A stretch of 64,000 nucleotides of DNA from Clostridiaceae bacterium BRH_c20a (lineage in GTDB: Bacteria; Bacillota; Peptococcia; Peptococcales; BICA1-8): assembly GCA_000961765.1 (NCBI GenBank), contig LADT01000013.1:62001-126000 (forward strand). Direction: 5' to 3'. The position numbers were made by a program, and so were the translations under genes. Shown here one piece after another: positions 19,101 to 32,112 of this stretch (within the stretch, counting starts at the first letter, position 1; each line of letters begins with the position of its first letter). The notes under the pieces are model-generated. The model was not told where the DNA came from, did not search any database, and was given only the letters and a program-made list of their open reading frames with translations.

Positions 19101-19316
19101 TTATTTGAATCGATACGTAATACGCCCACGCTTTAAATCATATGGTGAAAGTTCTACTGTTACTTTATCTCCGGGTAAGATTTTAATAAAGTTCATTCTT
19201 ATTTTTCCGGAAACATGAGCAAGAACTTGATGACCATTTTCTAATTTTACTTTAAACATAGCATTCGGAAGAGGCTCTATTACAGTACCTTCAACTTCAA
19301 TAACATCCTTAGACAT
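19101..19316 (-). CDS. infA: Translation initiation factor IF-1
   Basis: [52 protein letters not shown]. Confidence 0.98.
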   Translation of the reverse strand: MSKDVIEVEGTVIEPLPNAMFKVKLENGHQVLAHVSGKIRMNFIKILPGDKVTVELSPYDLKRGRITYRFK

Positions 19317-19330
19317 AATGTGTGACCTCC

Positions 19331-19615
19331 TTATTCCATGTCAACTCCAGCCATAAGGCTCTCAAGAGCTTCACGGATGTCGGCATTGGTAACCTTGCTG
19401 CCACTTTCTAATCTTTCCCTAATTTTATCTGCTACTTTGTCAGTATACCATAAATGCCGGATATTCTTCTTTTTGGGATTTTGAATGCGTCTAATGTCAC
19501 CATCGACTACATAAATATATTCCTGATCCCAATCGAATATTAAATAAACCTGATCTTTATCACGACCAGCTCTTGATTTAACAAGTTGACCTTTTTTAAT
19601 TTCCCGGGTTGACAT
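19331..19615 (-). CDS. KOW domain RNA-binding protein
   Basis: [22 protein letters not shown]; conserved position between infA and map. Confidence 0.8.
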   Translation of the reverse strand: MSTREIKKGQLVKSRAGRDKDQVYLIFDWDQEYIYVVDGDIRRIQNPKKKNIRHLWYTDKVADKIRERLESGSKVTNADIREALESLMAGVDME

Positions 19616-19624
19616 ACTATCACC

Positions 19625-20371
19625 TTAGATTTCCGTTAAAATTAAAGGACCTTTTTCAGTAACAGCAACCGAGTGCTCAAAATGGGCTGATAGTTGTTTG
19701 TCTTTAGTAACAACCGTCCAGTTATCCAGTAGAGTTTCTACTTCATAAGTCCCCATGTTTACCATAGGTTCTATAGCTAAGCACATGCCCGGTTTTAATC
19801 GTGGTCCCCGTCCAGGCATTCCGAAGTTAGGCAATTGTGGCTCCTCATGCATCTTTGTTCCTATACCATGTCCTACAAAATCTCTGACCACAGAATATCC
19901 ATTTTGCTCTACATAAGATTGAATTGCATGTGATATATCAGTAAGCCTATTATCTACCTTTACTTGTTCAATCCCTTTATATAAACACTTTTCTGTCACT
20001 TCTAATAAATGGGCAGCACCTTTTGATATTACTCCTACCGGCAGTGTAACTGCAGCATCACCATAATAACCATTAATGACTGCACCAATATCAATACTAA
20101 TAATATCACCAGTTTTCAAGGCTCTTAAACCTGGAATACCGTGTACTACCTCATCGTTTATAGAAGCACAAATGGTTGCAGGAAAACCATGATATCCTTT
20201 AAAGGCTGGTACAGCCCCTTTTTGGGTAATGTAATCCTCTGCTACCTGATCAAGTTCTTGGGTAGAAATTCCGGGAGCTACCGTTTTTTTTAGCTCTTGA
20301 TGGGTTTCGGCTACTATCCTGCCAGCATCCCGCATATACGAAAGCTCCCGGCCTGATTTCATTATGATCAT
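19625..20371 (-). CDS. map: Methionine aminopeptidase type I
   Basis: [27 protein letters not shown]. Confidence 0.97.
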   Translation of the reverse strand: MIIMKSGRELSYMRDAGRIVAETHQELKKTVAPGISTQELDQVAEDYITQKGAVPAFKGYHGFPATICASINDEVVHGIPGLRALKTGDIISIDIGAVINGYYGDAAVTLPVGVISKGAAHLLEVTEKCLYKGIEQVKVDNRLTDISHAIQSYVEQNGYSVVRDFVGHGIGTKMHEEPQLPNFGMPGRGPRLKPGMCLAIEPMVNMGTYEVETLLDNWTVVTKDKQLSAHFEHSVAVTEKGPLILTEI

Positions 20372-20372
20372 A

Positions 20373-21038
<666 letters not shown>

Positions 21039-21041
21039 TTA

Positions 21042-22298
21042 TTATTTCATAAATCCTTCATAATGGCGCATTAACAGACTAGCCTCTAACTGTTTCATTG
21101 TTTCCAAGGCTACCCCAACTACAATCAAGAGAGCAGTTCCACCAAAATAAACCGGTAGTTGAGTAGTCGAAATCAAAATTGTCGGAAGTACTGCAATAGC
21201 CGCCAAGAAAAATGCACCTACCAAAGTAATCCTGTTCATCACTTTAGCAATATATTCTGAGGTTGGCCGACCTGGTCTAAGCCCAGGTATAAAACCGCCA
21301 TATTTTTTTATATTGTCTGCTACGTCCATTGGGTTAAAAGTAATTGCTGAATAGAAATAAGTGAAAAAGATAATAAACAGAGCATATAACAAATTATAAA
21401 AAAATGATTGGAAATTAAAAACATTAGTAATCCAGACTGCAAAACTGTTATCGGGAAACCATGATGCTATGGTGCCTGGAAACATTAAAATTGACATTGC
21501 AAAAATTACAGGTATAACACCGGCAGAGTTTACCTTAATAGGAATATGCGTACTCTGTCCACCATAGACCTTACGTCCTACAACCCGTTTAGCATACTGC
21601 ACGGGAATGCGGCGCTGACCCTCTTGGATGGCTACAATACCCACGATTACCACTAATGCAATAATTGCAAATAAAATTACAACAAGAATATTAGTAGTCC
21701 CTGCTTTAACATAGGCATAAATTGATGCTAAACCAGCTGGTAAGCTGGATACGATACCTGCAAAGATGATTAAGGAAATACCATTTCCTATACCTTTTTC
21801 AGTAATCATTTCACCCAACCACATTAAAAATGCTGTACCAGCTGTTAGAGTAAGGGCGATTAAAACAATGCTCCCAAAGGAAGTATCTACTAAAGCGCTC
21901 CTTAAGCCGAAGGAAATACCTATAGCTTGAATAAAACCTAATATTACTGTTAAATATCTGGTATATTCAACTATCTTTTTGCGTCCTTCTGCACCCTCTT
22001 TAGCCAATCTCTCTAGAAAGGGAACAACTACTGTTAAAAGCTGCATAATAATTGATGCGTTAATATAGGGAGTAATACTCATAGCAAAGATAGAAAAGTT
22101 TCTAAAAGCACCCCCGGATATAACGTCAAAAAAGCCTAAAAGCTGCCCCTCGCCCATGATATCTGCTATTACGTCTAGGTTTATGCCAGGAACCGGGATG
22201 TGAGCCCCAATTCTAAAAACCAGAAACATCATTAATGTAAAAACAATTTTTTGCCTTAAGTCCCCAATTTTCAAAGCACTTCGCAGAGCTTGTAACAT
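21042..22298 (-). CDS. secY: Preprotein translocase subunit SecY
   Basis: FRIGAHIPVPGINL; multi-TM; conserved order. Confidence 0.98.
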   Translation of the reverse strand: MLQALRSALKIGDLRQKIVFTLMMFLVFRIGAHIPVPGINLDVIADIMGEGQLLGFFDVISGGAFRNFSIFAMSITPYINASIIMQLLTVVVPFLERLAKEGAEGRKKIVEYTRYLTVILGFIQAIGISFGLRSALVDTSFGSIVLIALTLTAGTAFLMWLGEMITEKGIGNGISLIIFAGIVSSLPAGLASIYAYVKAGTTNILVVILFAIIALVVIVGIVAIQEGQRRIPVQYAKRVVGRKVYGGQSTHIPIKVNSAGVIPVIFAMSILMFPGTIASWFPDNSFAVWITNVFNFQSFFYNLLYALFIIFFTYFYSAITFNPMDVADNIKKYGGFIPGLRPGRPTSEYIAKVMNRITLVGAFFLAAIAVLPTILISTTQLPVYFGGTALLIVVGVALETMKQLEASLLMRHYEGFMK

Positions 22299-22753
22299 TA
22301 TATCACCTCTACTTTACCACCAGCTGCCTCGATTTTTTCCTGAGCAGCTTTACTAATGGCATTAACTTTAACCGTTAAAGGCTTTGTTACTTCACCTTTT
22401 CCCAGAACTTTGATACCACCATTTTTGATCTGTTTAACTATGCCGGCTGCTTTTAACACTTCCGGAGTAATTTCGGCATTTGCATCAAAATTTTCCAGCA
22501 GCGTCAGGTTAACTTCTGTAAAATCTATTTTAAATCTAGCATTAGTAAAGCCTCTTTTAGGCATGCGGCGTTGCAAAGGAGTTTGACCACCTTCAAAGTA
22601 TGGTCCTTTACCGCCTCCGGAACGGGCTTTTTGGCCTTTATGTCCTCTACCGGCAGTCTTTCCTAAGCCTGAACCTATACCCCTGCCCTTGCGTTTGGTT
22701 ACATGTCGTGAACCTTCTGCAGGCTTTAGCTCATGGAGTTTCACTGAAAACAC
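22298..22753 (-). CDS. rplO: 50S ribosomal protein L15
   Basis: [36 protein letters not shown]. Confidence 0.98.
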   Translation of the reverse strand: MFSVKLHELKPAEGSRHVTKRKGRGIGSGLGKTAGRGHKGQKARSGGGKGPYFEGGQTPLQRRMPKRGFTNARFKIDFTEVNLTLLENFDANAEITPEVLKAAGIVKQIKNGGIKVLGKGEVTKPLTVKVNAISKAAQEKIEAAGGKVEVI

Positions 22754-22761
22754 CTCCTGTT

Positions 22762-22950
22762 TTAAGCTTCAACTTCTTCAACTTCAACTAAATGGCTAAT
22801 TGCATTAACCATACCTCTAATAGCAGGTGAATCCTCATGAATAACAAAACTATTAGTTTTCTTAAGGCCGAGGGTTTTTACAACCTTGCGTTGCTGCTCA
22901 GGTCTACCTATAACACTTCTAACTAAAGTAACTTTGATTTTATTAGCCAT
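22762..22950 (-). CDS. rpmD: 50S ribosomal protein L30
   Basis: [26 protein letters not shown]. Confidence 0.97.
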   Translation of the reverse strand: MANKIKVTLVRSVIGRPEQQRKVVKTLGLKKTNSFVIHEDSPAIRGMVNAISHLVEVEEVEA

Positions 22951-22960
22951 TGTTATCCCC

Positions 22961-23461
22961 CTAACCCAGAATTTCTTCTACAGTTTTGCCCCTAAGTCTA
23001 GCAACATCTTCAGCCTTCTTTAATGAAGCCAAACCTTGTAGAGTAGCTTTTACTATATTTAGTGCAGTATCAGCACCTAATGATTTAGTTAGGATGTTTT
23101 TAATTCCAGCTAATTCAACTACTGCCCTTACTGCACCACCGGCTATAACACCGGTACCTTCAGATGCAGGTTTTAATAAAACTTTACCTGCACCAAAACG
23201 CCCTACAACTAAGTGAGGAATTGTGGAGTTGATAACGGGTACTTGAATTAAATTTTTCTTAGCGTCTTCTATCCCTTTACGAATAGCCTCAGGCACTTCG
23301 TTGGCTTTACCCATACCAACACCAACTCTACCATTTCCGTCTCCGACAACTACTAGGGCACTAAAACTAAAGCGACGTCCACCTTTTACAACTTTAGCAA
23401 CCCTGTTTATATTAACTACTTTTTCGCTTAAATCCAGCTTGCTAGCATCGATTCTCGCCAA
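22961..23461 (-). CDS. rpsE: 30S ribosomal protein S5
   Basis: [33 protein letters not shown]. Confidence 0.98.
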   Translation of the reverse strand: MARIDASKLDLSEKVVNINRVAKVVKGGRRFSFSALVVVGDGNGRVGVGMGKANEVPEAIRKGIEDAKKNLIQVPVINSTIPHLVVGRFGAGKVLLKPASEGTGVIAGGAVRAVVELAGIKNILTKSLGADTALNIVKATLQGLASLKKAEDVARLRGKTVEEILG

Positions 23462-23487
23462 TTACCTTTCCCTCCTTCACAATCGAT

Positions 23488-23838
23488 TTAGAAGTCAAGA
23501 CCGGCTTCTCTGGCCCCTTCGGCGAGAGCTTTTATACGACCATGATAAATATTGCCGCCCCGGTCAAAAACAACTTTCTTAATTCCCTTTTCCAATGCTC
23601 TTTGAGCAACTATTTCACCGACTTTTTTTGCAGCCTCTACATTGCCGCCCAATCCTAGATCTAAAGATGAAGCCGCCGCTAGTGTAACGCCAGCTACATC
23701 ATCAATAACCTGAGCATAAACATTATTCAAGCTTCTATATACACTCAAACGTGGTCTCTCAGGAGTACCAGTAATAGTGTGTCTTAATTTCCAGTGTTTT
23801 TTAGCACGGATTTTTTTCTTGGGAGTTTTGGTAATCAC
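23488..23838 (-). CDS. rplR: 50S ribosomal protein L18
   Basis: [35 protein letters not shown]. Confidence 0.98.
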   Translation of the reverse strand: MITKTPKKKIRAKKHWKLRHTITGTPERPRLSVYRSLNNVYAQVIDDVAGVTLAAASSLDLGLGGNVEAAKKVGEIVAQRALEKGIKKVVFDRGGNIYHGRIKALAEGAREAGLDF

Positions 23839-23880
23839 TTTTGCATCACTCCTTTCACCGAAAATAAGAGCTTACGCTAC

Positions 23881-24426
23881 TTATTTTTTAGCTCCAGCTT
23901 TACCTGCTTTTAGTTTGATTCTTTCGCCTTCATATCTGATGCCTTTCCCTTTATAAGGTTCAGGCTCTCTCACTGCACGAATATTAGCAGCTAATGTCCC
24001 AACATCCTCTTTGTTAATCCCTTTGACAACAATTCTGTTAGGAGCCGGAACTTCAATTTCCATGTCTTTACTTGGCTCGAATTCCACAGGATGAGAGTAT
24101 CCAACCTGCAAAACCAGTTTTTTACCCTGTAATTGTGCTCTGTAACCAACACCAACTAGTTCTAAATTCTTTTGGTATCCTTTTGTCACACCTTCAACCA
24201 TGTTGTTAACAAGGGTACGAGTTAGTCCATGTAAAGCTTTATGTTTATTACTCTCACTGGGACGATTAACCAAAATAGTACTATCCTCTATAACGATATC
24301 CATTTGCAGGTTGCCGAGGTCTCTTGTCAGTTCACCCTTTGGTCCCTTTACAGTAATAACATCGTCTTGTAAATTAACTTGAACTCCGTCAGGGATTATG
24401 ACGGGAAGCTTACCAATTCTGGACAT
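23881..24426 (-). CDS. rplF: 50S ribosomal protein L6
   Basis: [17 protein letters not shown]...[14 protein letters not shown]. Confidence 0.98.
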   Translation of the reverse strand: MSRIGKLPVIIPDGVQVNLQDDVITVKGPKGELTRDLGNLQMDIVIEDSTILVNRPSESNKHKALHGLTRTLVNNMVEGVTKGYQKNLELVGVGYRAQLQGKKLVLQVGYSHPVEFEPSKDMEIEVPAPNRIVVKGINKEDVGTLAANIRAVREPEPYKGKGIRYEGERIKLKAGKAGAKK

Positions 24427-24460
24427 TTTTACACCTCCCGAGCTTAACTTTTATAATTAA

Positions 24461-24859
24461 TTACCATACATAACAAATAACTTCGCCGCCTAAACCGGTT
24501 TTACGAGCTTCTTTATCAGTCATAATGCCCTGAGAAGTGGAGATTATTGCAATTCCTAGTCCGCCAAGCACCCTTGGTGTTTCGTCCTTTTTGGAATAAA
24601 CTCTTAAACCAGGCTTACTGATACGCTTCAAACCTGTAATAACTCTTTCTTTGTTACTACCATATTTCAGATAGATCCGTATAACTCCTTGTTTTCCATC
24701 TTCAATATACTCAAAATCCTTAACAAAACCTTCTTTTTTAAGAATTTCCGCTAAAGACTTCTTAGTTTTGGAAGCAGGAATCTCTACTTTTTCATGCATA
24801 ACCATATTTGCATTACGAACTCTTGTTAAAAAATCAGCAATCGGATCAGTCATCACCAT
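24461..24859 (-). CDS. rpsH: 30S ribosomal protein S8
   Basis: [17 protein letters not shown]...[19 protein letters not shown]. Confidence 0.98.
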   Translation of the reverse strand: MVMTDPIADFLTRVRNANMVMHEKVEIPASKTKKSLAEILKKEGFVKDFEYIEDGKQGVIRIYLKYGSNKERVITGLKRISKPGLRVYSKKDETPRVLGGLGIAIISTSQGIMTDKEARKTGLGGEVICYVW

Positions 24860-24889
24860 TTACAACGACCTCCTTCCATTCCATGAGGT

Positions 24890-25069
24890 TTACCAACTGG
24901 ATTTTGTGACTCCAGGTAATTGGCCTTTATAAGCAAGTTCCCGGAAACAAATCCGGCACAGACCAAATTTGCGCATATAAGCATGGGGACGTCCACAGAC
25001 CTTACATCTATTTACTACCCGCACTTGATATTTTGGAGCCCTTCTTACTTTCATCGACGTTTTAGCCAC
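24890..25069 (-). CDS. rpsZ: 30S ribosomal protein S14 type Z (GTG start, absent from the ORF track)
   Basis: Minus-strand translation [59 protein letters not shown] with CxxC...CxxC zinc motif. Confidence 0.96.
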   Translation of the reverse strand: MAKTSMKVRRAPKYQVRVVNRCKVCGRPHAYMRKFGLCRICFRELAYKGQLPGVTKSSW

Positions 25070-25089
25070 TGTATTACCTCCTTATAATT

Positions 25090-25710
25090 TTAACTTGCAA
25101 ACGGCATTCCAAGGAGCTTTAACAGTTCTCTACCCTCTTCGTCTGTTTTAGCGGTAGTTGTAAAAACAACTTCCATACCGCGGATTTTATCAATTTTATC
25201 ATATTCGATTTCAGGGAATAGTAACTGTTCTTTCAATCCCATACTGTAATTTCCCCGACCATCAAAGGACTTAGGAGAAACTCCTCTAAAGTCACGTACC
25301 CTGGGTAAAGCTACATTGATAAGTTTATCAACGAACTCATACATCCGCTCACCCCTAAGGGTTACTTTAACACCAATAGGCATTCCAGCACGTAATTTAA
25401 AGGCAGCTATGGATTTCTTCGCTTTTGTAACAACAGGTTTTTGACCAGAAATAGTTGTTAAATCTATTAAAGCAGCATCTAGTGCTTTAGGATTTTGAAC
25501 AGCTTCTCCTAAACCAATATTAATGATAACCTTTTCTAGCTTAGGAATTTCCATTACGTTTTTAAAATTAAATTTCTGCTGCAAAGCTGGAACTACATCA
25601 TTAAGATATTTCTCTTTTAATCTAGCCATCCGGTTTTTAGTCTCCTTTCTGCCAGAGTTATTTATCAAAAACTTCTCCGCATTGATGGCAGCTGCGTACC
25701 TTATTACCAT
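25090..25710 (-). CDS. rplE: 50S ribosomal protein L5 (true start probably internal, [11 protein letters not shown])
   Basis: [43 protein letters not shown]. Confidence 0.96.
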   Translation of the reverse strand: MVIRYAAAINAEKFLINNSGRKETKNRMARLKEKYLNDVVPALQQKFNFKNVMEIPKLEKVIINIGLGEAVQNPKALDAALIDLTTISGQKPVVTKAKKSIAAFKLRAGMPIGVKVTLRGERMYEFVDKLINVALPRVRDFRGVSPKSFDGRGNYSMGLKEQLLFPEIEYDKIDKIRGMEVVFTTTAKTDEEGRELLKLLGMPFAS

Positions 25711-26002
25711 CTGCCAATTCTTTTTTAGATATTCTTACACCCTCACCACATTTGGAACAATAAGGCATTACATTTGATACATGAATAGCTGCTTCCCTCT
25801 CAACAATACCTCCTTGAGGCATCTTTTGCGTAGGACGGGTGTGTTTTTTAATCAAACTAACACCTTCAACTACTACACGCAAATCATCGGGTAAAGCCTG
25901 CAATACTTTTCCTCTTTTACCTTTATCTTTGCCGGCAATAACAACAACATTATCACCTTTTTTGACGTGCAATTTTTTTTTCGCCATAATTTTCACCTCC
26001 AA
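25658..26002 (-). CDS. rplX: 50S ribosomal protein L24
   Basis: [25 protein letters not shown]. Confidence 0.97.
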   Translation of the reverse strand: MEVKIMAKKKLHVKKGDNVVVIAGKDKGKRGKVLQALPDDLRVVVEGVSLIKKHTRPTQKMPQGGIVEREAAIHVSNVMPYCSKCGEGVRISKKELADGNKVRSCHQCGEVFDK

Positions 26003-26014
26003 AGGCTACATCTT

Positions 26015-26383
26015 TTAGAGCACTTCAGGAGCAAGAGATATTATTTTCATAAAGTCTTTCTCCCGCAATTCTCTAGCAACTGGCCCAAAGATACGGGTTC
26101 CTCTTGGACTTTTATCATCTTTAATGATTACAGCAGCGTTTTCGCTGAAGCGGATATGTGAACCATCGGGTCTTCTTAGGGCATGTGTGGTTCTTACTAC
26201 AACAGCTTTAACCACTTCACCCTTCTTAACAACGCCCCCTGGTGTTGCTTGTTTAACAGAAGCAATTATAATATCACCAATAGAAGCATACCGACGTTTA
26301 GAACCACCCAACACTCGGATGCACAATAGCTCTTTAGCCCCGGTATTGTCACCCACTTTAAGTCTTGTTTCTTGTTGAATCAT
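26015..26383 (-). CDS. rplN: 50S ribosomal protein L14
   Basis: [28 protein letters not shown]. Confidence 0.98.
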   Translation of the reverse strand: MIQQETRLKVGDNTGAKELLCIRVLGGSKRRYASIGDIIIASVKQATPGGVVKKGEVVKAVVVRTTHALRRPDGSHIRFSENAAVIIKDDKSPRGTRIFGPVARELREKDFMKIISLAPEVL

Positions 26384-26421
26384 GCCAGGTTACCTCCTTT
26401 CGGCAACAGGTCTATATCTGA

Positions 26422-26682
26422 CTATAGAATAGGTGCCTTTTCTACTACTTCTAACACACGCCATCTTTTAGATTTACTTAAAGGACGTGTTTCCATGATT
26501 TTAACTTTATCCCCTACACCACAAGTATTTTCAGCATCATGTGCCATATATTTTTTTGTTAATTTAGTGGCTTTGTTATATAGAGGATGACGGAAATAGT
26601 TTTCTACAGCCACAGCAACTGTTTTATCCATTTTGTTACTAACTACTTTTCCGTAAAGGACTTTACGGTTTCCTCTTTCCAT
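26422..26682 (-). CDS. rpsQ: 30S ribosomal protein S17
   Basis: [27 protein letters not shown]. Confidence 0.98.
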   Translation of the reverse strand: MERGNRKVLYGKVVSNKMDKTVAVAVENYFRHPLYNKATKLTKKYMAHDAENTCGVGDKVKIMETRPLSKSKRWRVLEVVEKAPIL

Positions 26683-26707
26683 CCGTACTAACCTCCTTTA
26701 GCTTATA

Positions 26708-26923
26708 TTAGGCCCTTTGCTCCTTTATTTCACGTTCCCGTAAAATAGTTTTTGCACGAGCAATATCCTTCTTGACATCTCTAATCCTCATTGGATTTTC
26801 AAGTTGTCCAGTGGCCATTTGGAAACGCAAATTAAAGAGTTCTTCTTTGAGGTTGTCAACCTTGCGTACTAATTCATCAACCGTTAAATCAATAAGCTTA
26901 TTAGCTTTCATTTGCGTCACCAC
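26708..26923 (-). CDS. rpmC: 50S ribosomal protein L29
   Basis: [44 protein letters not shown]. Confidence 0.98.
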   Translation of the reverse strand: MVTQMKANKLIDLTVDELVRKVDNLKEELFNLRFQMATGQLENPMRIRDVKKDIARAKTILREREIKEQRA

Positions 26924-27335
26924 CCATTTCCTCCCGCTTAATTATTTTGCATTTTACGGGCAATTTATGCATAGCCAAACGAAGAGCTTCACGGGCGATT
27001 TCTTCAGACACTCCAGCCAGTTCAAACATCACACGACCTGGCTTTACAACAGCTACCCAGTACTCTGGCGAACCTTTACCAGCACCCATCCGGGTTTCGG
27101 CAGGTTTAGCTGTTACAGGTTTATCTGGGAAAATCTTAATCCATACCTTACCACCCCGTTTAATATAACGGGTCATCGCAATACGGGCCGCTTCTATTTG
27201 GCGGTTGGTAATCCAAGCTGCTTCTAAGGATTGCAGACCGTATTCACCATAGGAAACAGCATTACCTTTTTGGGCTTTACCCTTCATTGTTCCTCTATGG
27301 GGCTTACGATATTTTACTCTCTTTGGAACTAACAT
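26901..27335 (-). CDS. rplP: 50S ribosomal protein L16
   Basis: [25 protein letters not shown]. Confidence 0.98.
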   Translation of the reverse strand: MLVPKRVKYRKPHRGTMKGKAQKGNAVSYGEYGLQSLEAAWITNRQIEAARIAMTRYIKRGGKVWIKIFPDKPVTAKPAETRMGAGKGSPEYWVAVVKPGRVMFELAGVSEEIAREALRLAMHKLPVKCKIIKREEMGGDANES

Positions 27336-27338
27336 TGA

Positions 27339-28004
27339 TTATTGGCCCCCTTCCTTAGGTTGAACCTTCTTAGCCTCAGGAAGAACTTCTCCTTTATAAA
27401 TCCAAACTTTAACACCAATTTTTCCGTAAGTTGTATCAGCTTCTGCAAAACCATAGTCGATATCAGCTCTTAGGGTATGCAGGGGCACTTTGCCTTCACT
27501 GTACCATTCTGTACGGGCAATTTCAGCACCGCCCAAACGACCGGAAACAGCAATTTTAATACCTTCAGCACCCATCCTTAAAGATCTGGAAACTGCTTGT
27601 TTTGTAGCTCTTCTAAAAGCAATGCGGCGCACTAATTGTGCTGCTACACCCTCAGCTACTAGCTGAGCCTCAACATCTGGTTTCTTAACTTCTTGGATGT
27701 TAATGTTTACCTGCTTTTTGGTCATTTTTTCCAATTCGGTGCGCAAGGACTCTACTTCGGATCCATTACGCCCAATAACAATACCAGGTTTAGCAGTAAA
27801 AATAGTAACTTTTACTCTGCTATTGGCAGCTCTTTCGATTACGATATTAGCAATTCCGGAGTGGAATAATTTCGCTTTAATAAACTTACGGAGTTTTAAG
27901 TCTTCATGGAGGAGTTCTACATAGTTTCTATCAGCATACCATTTGGCATCCCAATCTTTGATAATACCAATACGCAACCCTTTAGGATTTACCTTTTGAC
28001 CCAC
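27339..28004 (-). CDS. rpsC: 30S ribosomal protein S3
   Basis: [25 protein letters not shown]. Confidence 0.98.
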   Translation of the reverse strand: MGQKVNPKGLRIGIIKDWDAKWYADRNYVELLHEDLKLRKFIKAKLFHSGIANIVIERAANSRVKVTIFTAKPGIVIGRNGSEVESLRTELEKMTKKQVNINIQEVKKPDVEAQLVAEGVAAQLVRRIAFRRATKQAVSRSLRMGAEGIKIAVSGRLGGAEIARTEWYSEGKVPLHTLRADIDYGFAEADTTYGKIGVKVWIYKGEVLPEAKKVQPKEGGQ

Positions 28005-28008
28005 TTAG

Positions 28009-28350
28009 TTATCCCTCCTTCTTTTCAGAAACTATCACTGTAATATGACTAGTTCTTTTGCGGATGGAATCCGCTTTACCCATTGCTCTAGGTTTAATCC
28101 GCTTTAAGCTTGGTCCTTGATCTACATAACAACGACTTACAACCAAAGAGTCAACATCCATTTCATAATTATTCTCTGCATTACTTGCGGCAGATTTTAA
28201 TACTTTTTCAATCAATTCCGCACCTTTGTTTGGTGTGAATTTCAAAATTGCATATGCATCATAAATACCTTTACCCCTGATAAGATCCATTACCTGACGT
28301 GCTTTCCGGGGAGATATTCTGATAAATTTAGCAACTGCTTTAGCTTCCAT
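28009..28350 (-). CDS. rplV: 50S ribosomal protein L22
   Basis: [20 protein letters not shown]. Confidence 0.98.
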   Translation of the reverse strand: MEAKAVAKFIRISPRKARQVMDLIRGKGIYDAYAILKFTPNKGAELIEKVLKSAASNAENNYEMDVDSLVVSRCYVDQGPSLKRIKPRAMGKADSIRKRTSHITVIVSEKKEG

Positions 28351-28373
28351 AACAGGAACCCCCTCTCTGGTTT

Positions 28374-28658
28374 CTATTTAAGGGATGTAGATCTTTCAGT
28401 ATGGGATCCATGACCTTTAAAAGTCCTAGTAGGAGCAAATTCCCCTAATTTATGCCCAACCATATCCTCTGTTATATATACAGGAACATGTTTTCGCCCA
28501 TCATGAACTGCAATGGTATGACCTATCATCTCGGGAAAAATTGTAGAACTGCGTGACCAGGTCTTTAGAACCTTTTTCTCATTTTTTTCATTCATAGCTT
28601 CTATTCTTGTCAATAATTTTTTTTCAATATATGGTCCTTTTTTCAATGATCTACCCAT
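28374..28658 (-). CDS. rpsS: 30S ribosomal protein S19
   Basis: [16 protein letters not shown]...[17 protein letters not shown]. Confidence 0.98.
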   Translation of the reverse strand: MGRSLKKGPYIEKKLLTRIEAMNEKNEKKVLKTWSRSSTIFPEMIGHTIAVHDGRKHVPVYITEDMVGHKLGEFAPTRTFKGHGSHTERSTSLK

Positions 28659-28698
28659 GAGGATTGATTAGCCTCCTTTCGCGCAAGATAAATTTTGA

Positions 28699-29535
28699 CT
28701 ATTTCTTCTTGCGTGGTTTAACAATAAATTTGTCGTTCGTGTTATTCTTCTTGCGGGTTTTACCACCAATCGCAACCTTACCCCAAGGTGTCATAGGCGC
28801 TTTCCGCCCAACAGGAGCACGGCCTTCACCACCGCCGTGGGGGTGATCAACAGGGTTCATAACCACACCACGAACTGTAGGTCTCTTGTTTTTCCAACGG
28901 GAACGACCAGCTTTACCGATTGTAATATTCTCATGGTCTAAGTTGCCCACCTGACCGATAGTTGCTTTACAGTTTATGTGTACTAAGCGAACCTCACCGG
29001 AAGGTAATCTCAAATGAGCATAGTCCCCTTCTTTAGCCATTAGCTGAGCAGCGCCACCAGCTGAGCGGCAAAGTTGACCACCCTTTAATGGTTTTAACTC
29101 AATATTATGGATAACTGTACCTACAGGAATATTTTTTAACGGCAGAGCATTACCTACTTTAATATCAGAGTCTGCTCCGGATACAACCATATTCCCAACT
29201 TTTAACCCATTAGGTGCAAGGATATATCTTTTTTCACCATCAACATAATGAAGTAAAGCTATCCTTGCTGAACGGTTTGGATCATATTCAATAGTTGCAA
29301 CCTTAGCTGGAATACCGTCTTTATTCCGTTTGAAATCGATTATACGATAAGATCTTTTATGGCCGCCACCTTGGTGACGCACTGTCAAACGCCCCTGAGC
29401 ATTTCGGCCGGCTTTATTCTTTAGAGGTTCAACCAATGATTTCTCCGGTTTATCAGTTGTTATTTCTTCAAATGTAGAAACAGTCATCTGACGTCTACCG
29501 GGAGAAGTAGGCTTGAACTTTTTGATTGGCATCAC
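28699..29535 (-). CDS. rplB: 50S ribosomal protein L2
   Basis: [16 protein letters not shown]...[19 protein letters not shown]. Confidence 0.98.
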   Translation of the reverse strand: MMPIKKFKPTSPGRRQMTVSTFEEITTDKPEKSLVEPLKNKAGRNAQGRLTVRHQGGGHKRSYRIIDFKRNKDGIPAKVATIEYDPNRSARIALLHYVDGEKRYILAPNGLKVGNMVVSGADSDIKVGNALPLKNIPVGTVIHNIELKPLKGGQLCRSAGGAAQLMAKEGDYAHLRLPSGEVRLVHINCKATIGQVGNLDHENITIGKAGRSRWKNKRPTVRGVVMNPVDHPHGGGEGRAPVGRKAPMTPWGKVAIGGKTRKKNNTNDKFIVKPRKKK

Positions 29536-29574
29536 AGTTCCCTCCTTCTTGGAAAGTTACTAGTGACAATTTAT

Positions 29575-29765
29575 AAGGTTGAGGTTTCGCTTCGCTAGGT
29601 TGAGGTTAAGTAGTAATGCTTTAGCATTACTAAGGTTTAGGTTTCGCTCACTTTGTTTCGCTAGGTTGAGATTGAGAAATACTTTGAGTATCACTTAACC
29701 TTAGCCTTAACCTTAACCTTAATTGTTAACTAACCTTAACCTTAACCTCAGCCTTAACCTCGACC
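29575..29765. repeat. Family A copy A4, inside the S10 operon (rplW-rplB gap)
   Basis: AAGGTTGAGGTTTCGCTTCGCTAGGTTGAGGTTAAGTAGTAATGCTTTAGCATTACTAAGG...CTTAACCTTAGCCTTAACC... Confidence 0.92.
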
Positions 29766-29788
29766 CAGCATCTCACTTGTCAGCTAGT

Positions 29789-30076
29789 TTATAGTCCTTC
29801 AATAACTTCAATCTTGTCGCCTTCTTTTAAGGTAACAATAGCTTTTTTCCAGTTAGGTCTTTTTCCTTCATAACGACCCATACGCTTTACCTTGCCTTTA
29901 ACGACCATTGTTTTAACATCAAGTACTTTTACTTTAAATATTTCTTCAATGGCACTTTTGATGTCTATCTTATTTGCTTTCAAATCTACTTTAAATGTGT
30001 ATTTATTCTGTTCCATGCAAGCCACAGATCTCTCAGATACAATAGGCTTAACAACGATGTCGCGTGCATTTTTCAT
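29789..30076 (-). CDS. rplW: 50S ribosomal protein L23
   Basis: ARDIVVKPIVSERSV...KRMGRYEGKRPNWKKAIVTLKEGDKI. Confidence 0.97.
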   Translation of the reverse strand: MKNARDIVVKPIVSERSVACMEQNKYTFKVDLKANKIDIKSAIEEIFKVKVLDVKTMVVKGKVKRMGRYEGKRPNWKKAIVTLKEGDKIEVIEGL

Positions 30077-30717
30077 TACGCAAACACCTCCTCAACCTTA
30101 GCTACTGCTTCTTTAGTCAAAATTAGCTTATCATGCATTAAGATATCATAAACATTTAAACCTGTCGCTCCCAGTGACGTAACCCCCGGAATGTTCCTTG
30201 AGGATTTATCAACATTTTCTTCAAGCTCAGCTGTAACAACTAGAGCTTTAGAAGCTTTTAAGGCCTCTAGCACCTTAATCATTTCTTTTGTTTTTGGTTG
30301 CTCAAAGCTTAATTCATCTACTACAATTAATTCACCATCTAAGACTTTAGCAGATAATACTGATTTAAGAGCTAACCTTCTTTTCTTTTTAGGAATTGAG
30401 TAGCTGAAATCTCTAGGCTTTGGTCCAAAGATTATAGTACCACCCCGCCACAATGGGGAACGGATTGTACCCGCCCGAGCACGTCCTGTGCCTTTTTGTC
30501 TCCAAGGCCTGCGTCCACCACCCCTTACTTCTCCCCTTGATTTAGTATTAGAAGTGCCGCGGCGTAAACTGGCTTGCTGCATAACTACAGCTTCATGAAC
30601 TACACTCTCATTTGGCTCAATTCCAAAAACCTGATCATTCAACTCGATTTCTCCAACCTGAGAGCCTTCTTTATTATATAAAGCTACCTTTGGCATCGTA
30701 GTTCCTCCTTTCGTCAA
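30076..30717 (-). CDS. rplD: 50S ribosomal protein L4
   Basis: [26 protein letters not shown]. Confidence 0.98.
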   Translation of the reverse strand: MTKGGTTMPKVALYNKEGSQVGEIELNDQVFGIEPNESVVHEAVVMQQASLRRGTSNTKSRGEVRGGGRRPWRQKGTGRARAGTIRSPLWRGGTIIFGPKPRDFSYSIPKKKRRLALKSVLSAKVLDGELIVVDELSFEQPKTKEMIKVLEALKASKALVVTAELEENVDKSSRNIPGVTSLGATGLNVYDILMHDKLILTKEAVAKVEEVFA

Positions 30718-30750
30718 ACGGCATTTATGCTTAAACGCTTGCCATTTGTA

Positions 30751-31377
30751 TTACTTAGACTTAACGGAAGCTTTAATTGTTAGTAAAGCTTTTTTTGGAC
30801 CCGGAACAGCACCTTTGATCAAAAGCAGATTGCGCTCCTTGTCAACTTTTACAATTTGCAGGTTTTGTACAGTAATCTTGTCATTACCCATGCGACCAGG
30901 CAACTTACGGCCTTTAAAAACTCTGTTTGGACCTAAAGCACCTAGCGAACCAGTACGACGATGATATTTAGAACCGTGAGCCATGGGCCCTCTGCTAAAG
31001 TTGTGTCTCTTAATAGCTCCAGCGAAGCCTTTACCTTTGCTGATACCCGAAACATCAACCTGTTCACCAGCTTCAAACACATCAACACCAATTTCTTGGC
31101 CAACCTTATACTCACTTGCATTATTCAGCCGGAATTCTCTCAAAAATCTTAATGGCTTAACTTGCGCCTTAGTGAAATGCCCTTTTAACGGTTTAATAAC
31201 CCGGGATTCCTTTTGTGCGCCAAATCCAACCTGGATAGCCTCATACCCATCAGTTTTAGCAGTCTTAGTTTGAATTACTACACATGGTCCTGCCTGAATT
31301 ACTGAAACCGGTACAGCTTTACCTTCTTCATTAAAGATTTGAGTCATACCAATTTTTCTTCCTAATAAAGCTTTCAT
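30751..31377 (-). CDS. rplC: 50S ribosomal protein L3
   Basis: [29 protein letters not shown]. Confidence 0.98.
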   Translation of the reverse strand: MKALLGRKIGMTQIFNEEGKAVPVSVIQAGPCVVIQTKTAKTDGYEAIQVGFGAQKESRVIKPLKGHFTKAQVKPLRFLREFRLNNASEYKVGQEIGVDVFEAGEQVDVSGISKGKGFAGAIKRHNFSRGPMAHGSKYHRRTGSLGALGPNRVFKGRKLPGRMGNDKITVQNLQIVKVDKERNLLLIKGAVPGPKKALLTIKASVKSK

Positions 31378-31419
31378 CTTTTTTTGCCACCTCCTACCGG
31401 ATTAGATGTTTGATATCCA

Positions 31420-31728
31420 CTAAAGCTTAATTTCGATATCTACACCAGCGGGTAGATCCAATCTCATCAATGAGTCCACTGTCTTTGCAGTAGGCTCTAA
31501 AATATCGATCAACCGCTTATGAGTACGCATCTCAAACTGTTCTCTGGAGTCTTTGTTAACGTGGGGTGACCTTAAAATAGTAAAAATATTCTTCTCCGTA
31601 GGAAGAGGAATAGGTCCCGAAACGTTAGCCCCCGTCTTCTTTGCAGTCTCCACAATTTTTTCAGCAGACTGATCCAGAATTTTGTGATCAAAAGCCTTTA
31701 AGCGAATTCTTATCTTTTGCTTTGCCAT
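31420..31728 (-). CDS. rpsJ: 30S ribosomal protein S10
   Basis: [23 protein letters not shown]. Confidence 0.98.
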   Translation of the reverse strand: MAKQKIRIRLKAFDHKILDQSAEKIVETAKKTGANVSGPIPLPTEKNIFTILRSPHVNKDSREQFEMRTHKRLIDILEPTAKTVDSLMRLDLPAGVDIEIKL

Positions 31729-32025
31729 AAAGATTCCCTCCTTTGCGCCCGAATTAAAATACGGACATTCTCAGCAAAAATTTCCTAGTCCACGGTGTCT
31801 GGCGTGTCACCATGGTAGCAACCTCCTGCCTCATCGCATGTCATGCACACTTTTACAATTATAGCACAGTGCTTGAAATTACGCTAGAAAAAAATTTATT
31901 TTATTCTAGGTATTTTTGTCTACTATTGTCTATCGTCTTGCCTGGATAACAGATACAGGGGCGAGGTAATCTCGCCCACTGATTCTTAAGTGTATAAGTG
32001 TGATTAGCGTGTAAGTGTTTAAGAT

Positions 32026-32061
32026 TATTCTGTAGCACTGTAGCACTTTCGCACTGTCATG
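32026..32061. repeat. Family G octamer array
   Basis: TTATTCTGTAGCACTGTAGCACTTTCGCACTGTCATG. Confidence 0.8.
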
Positions 32062-32112
32062 CAGACTAACTTGTTAGCCATCACACTGACCCAATATATT
32101 GCTTAGAAGAAA

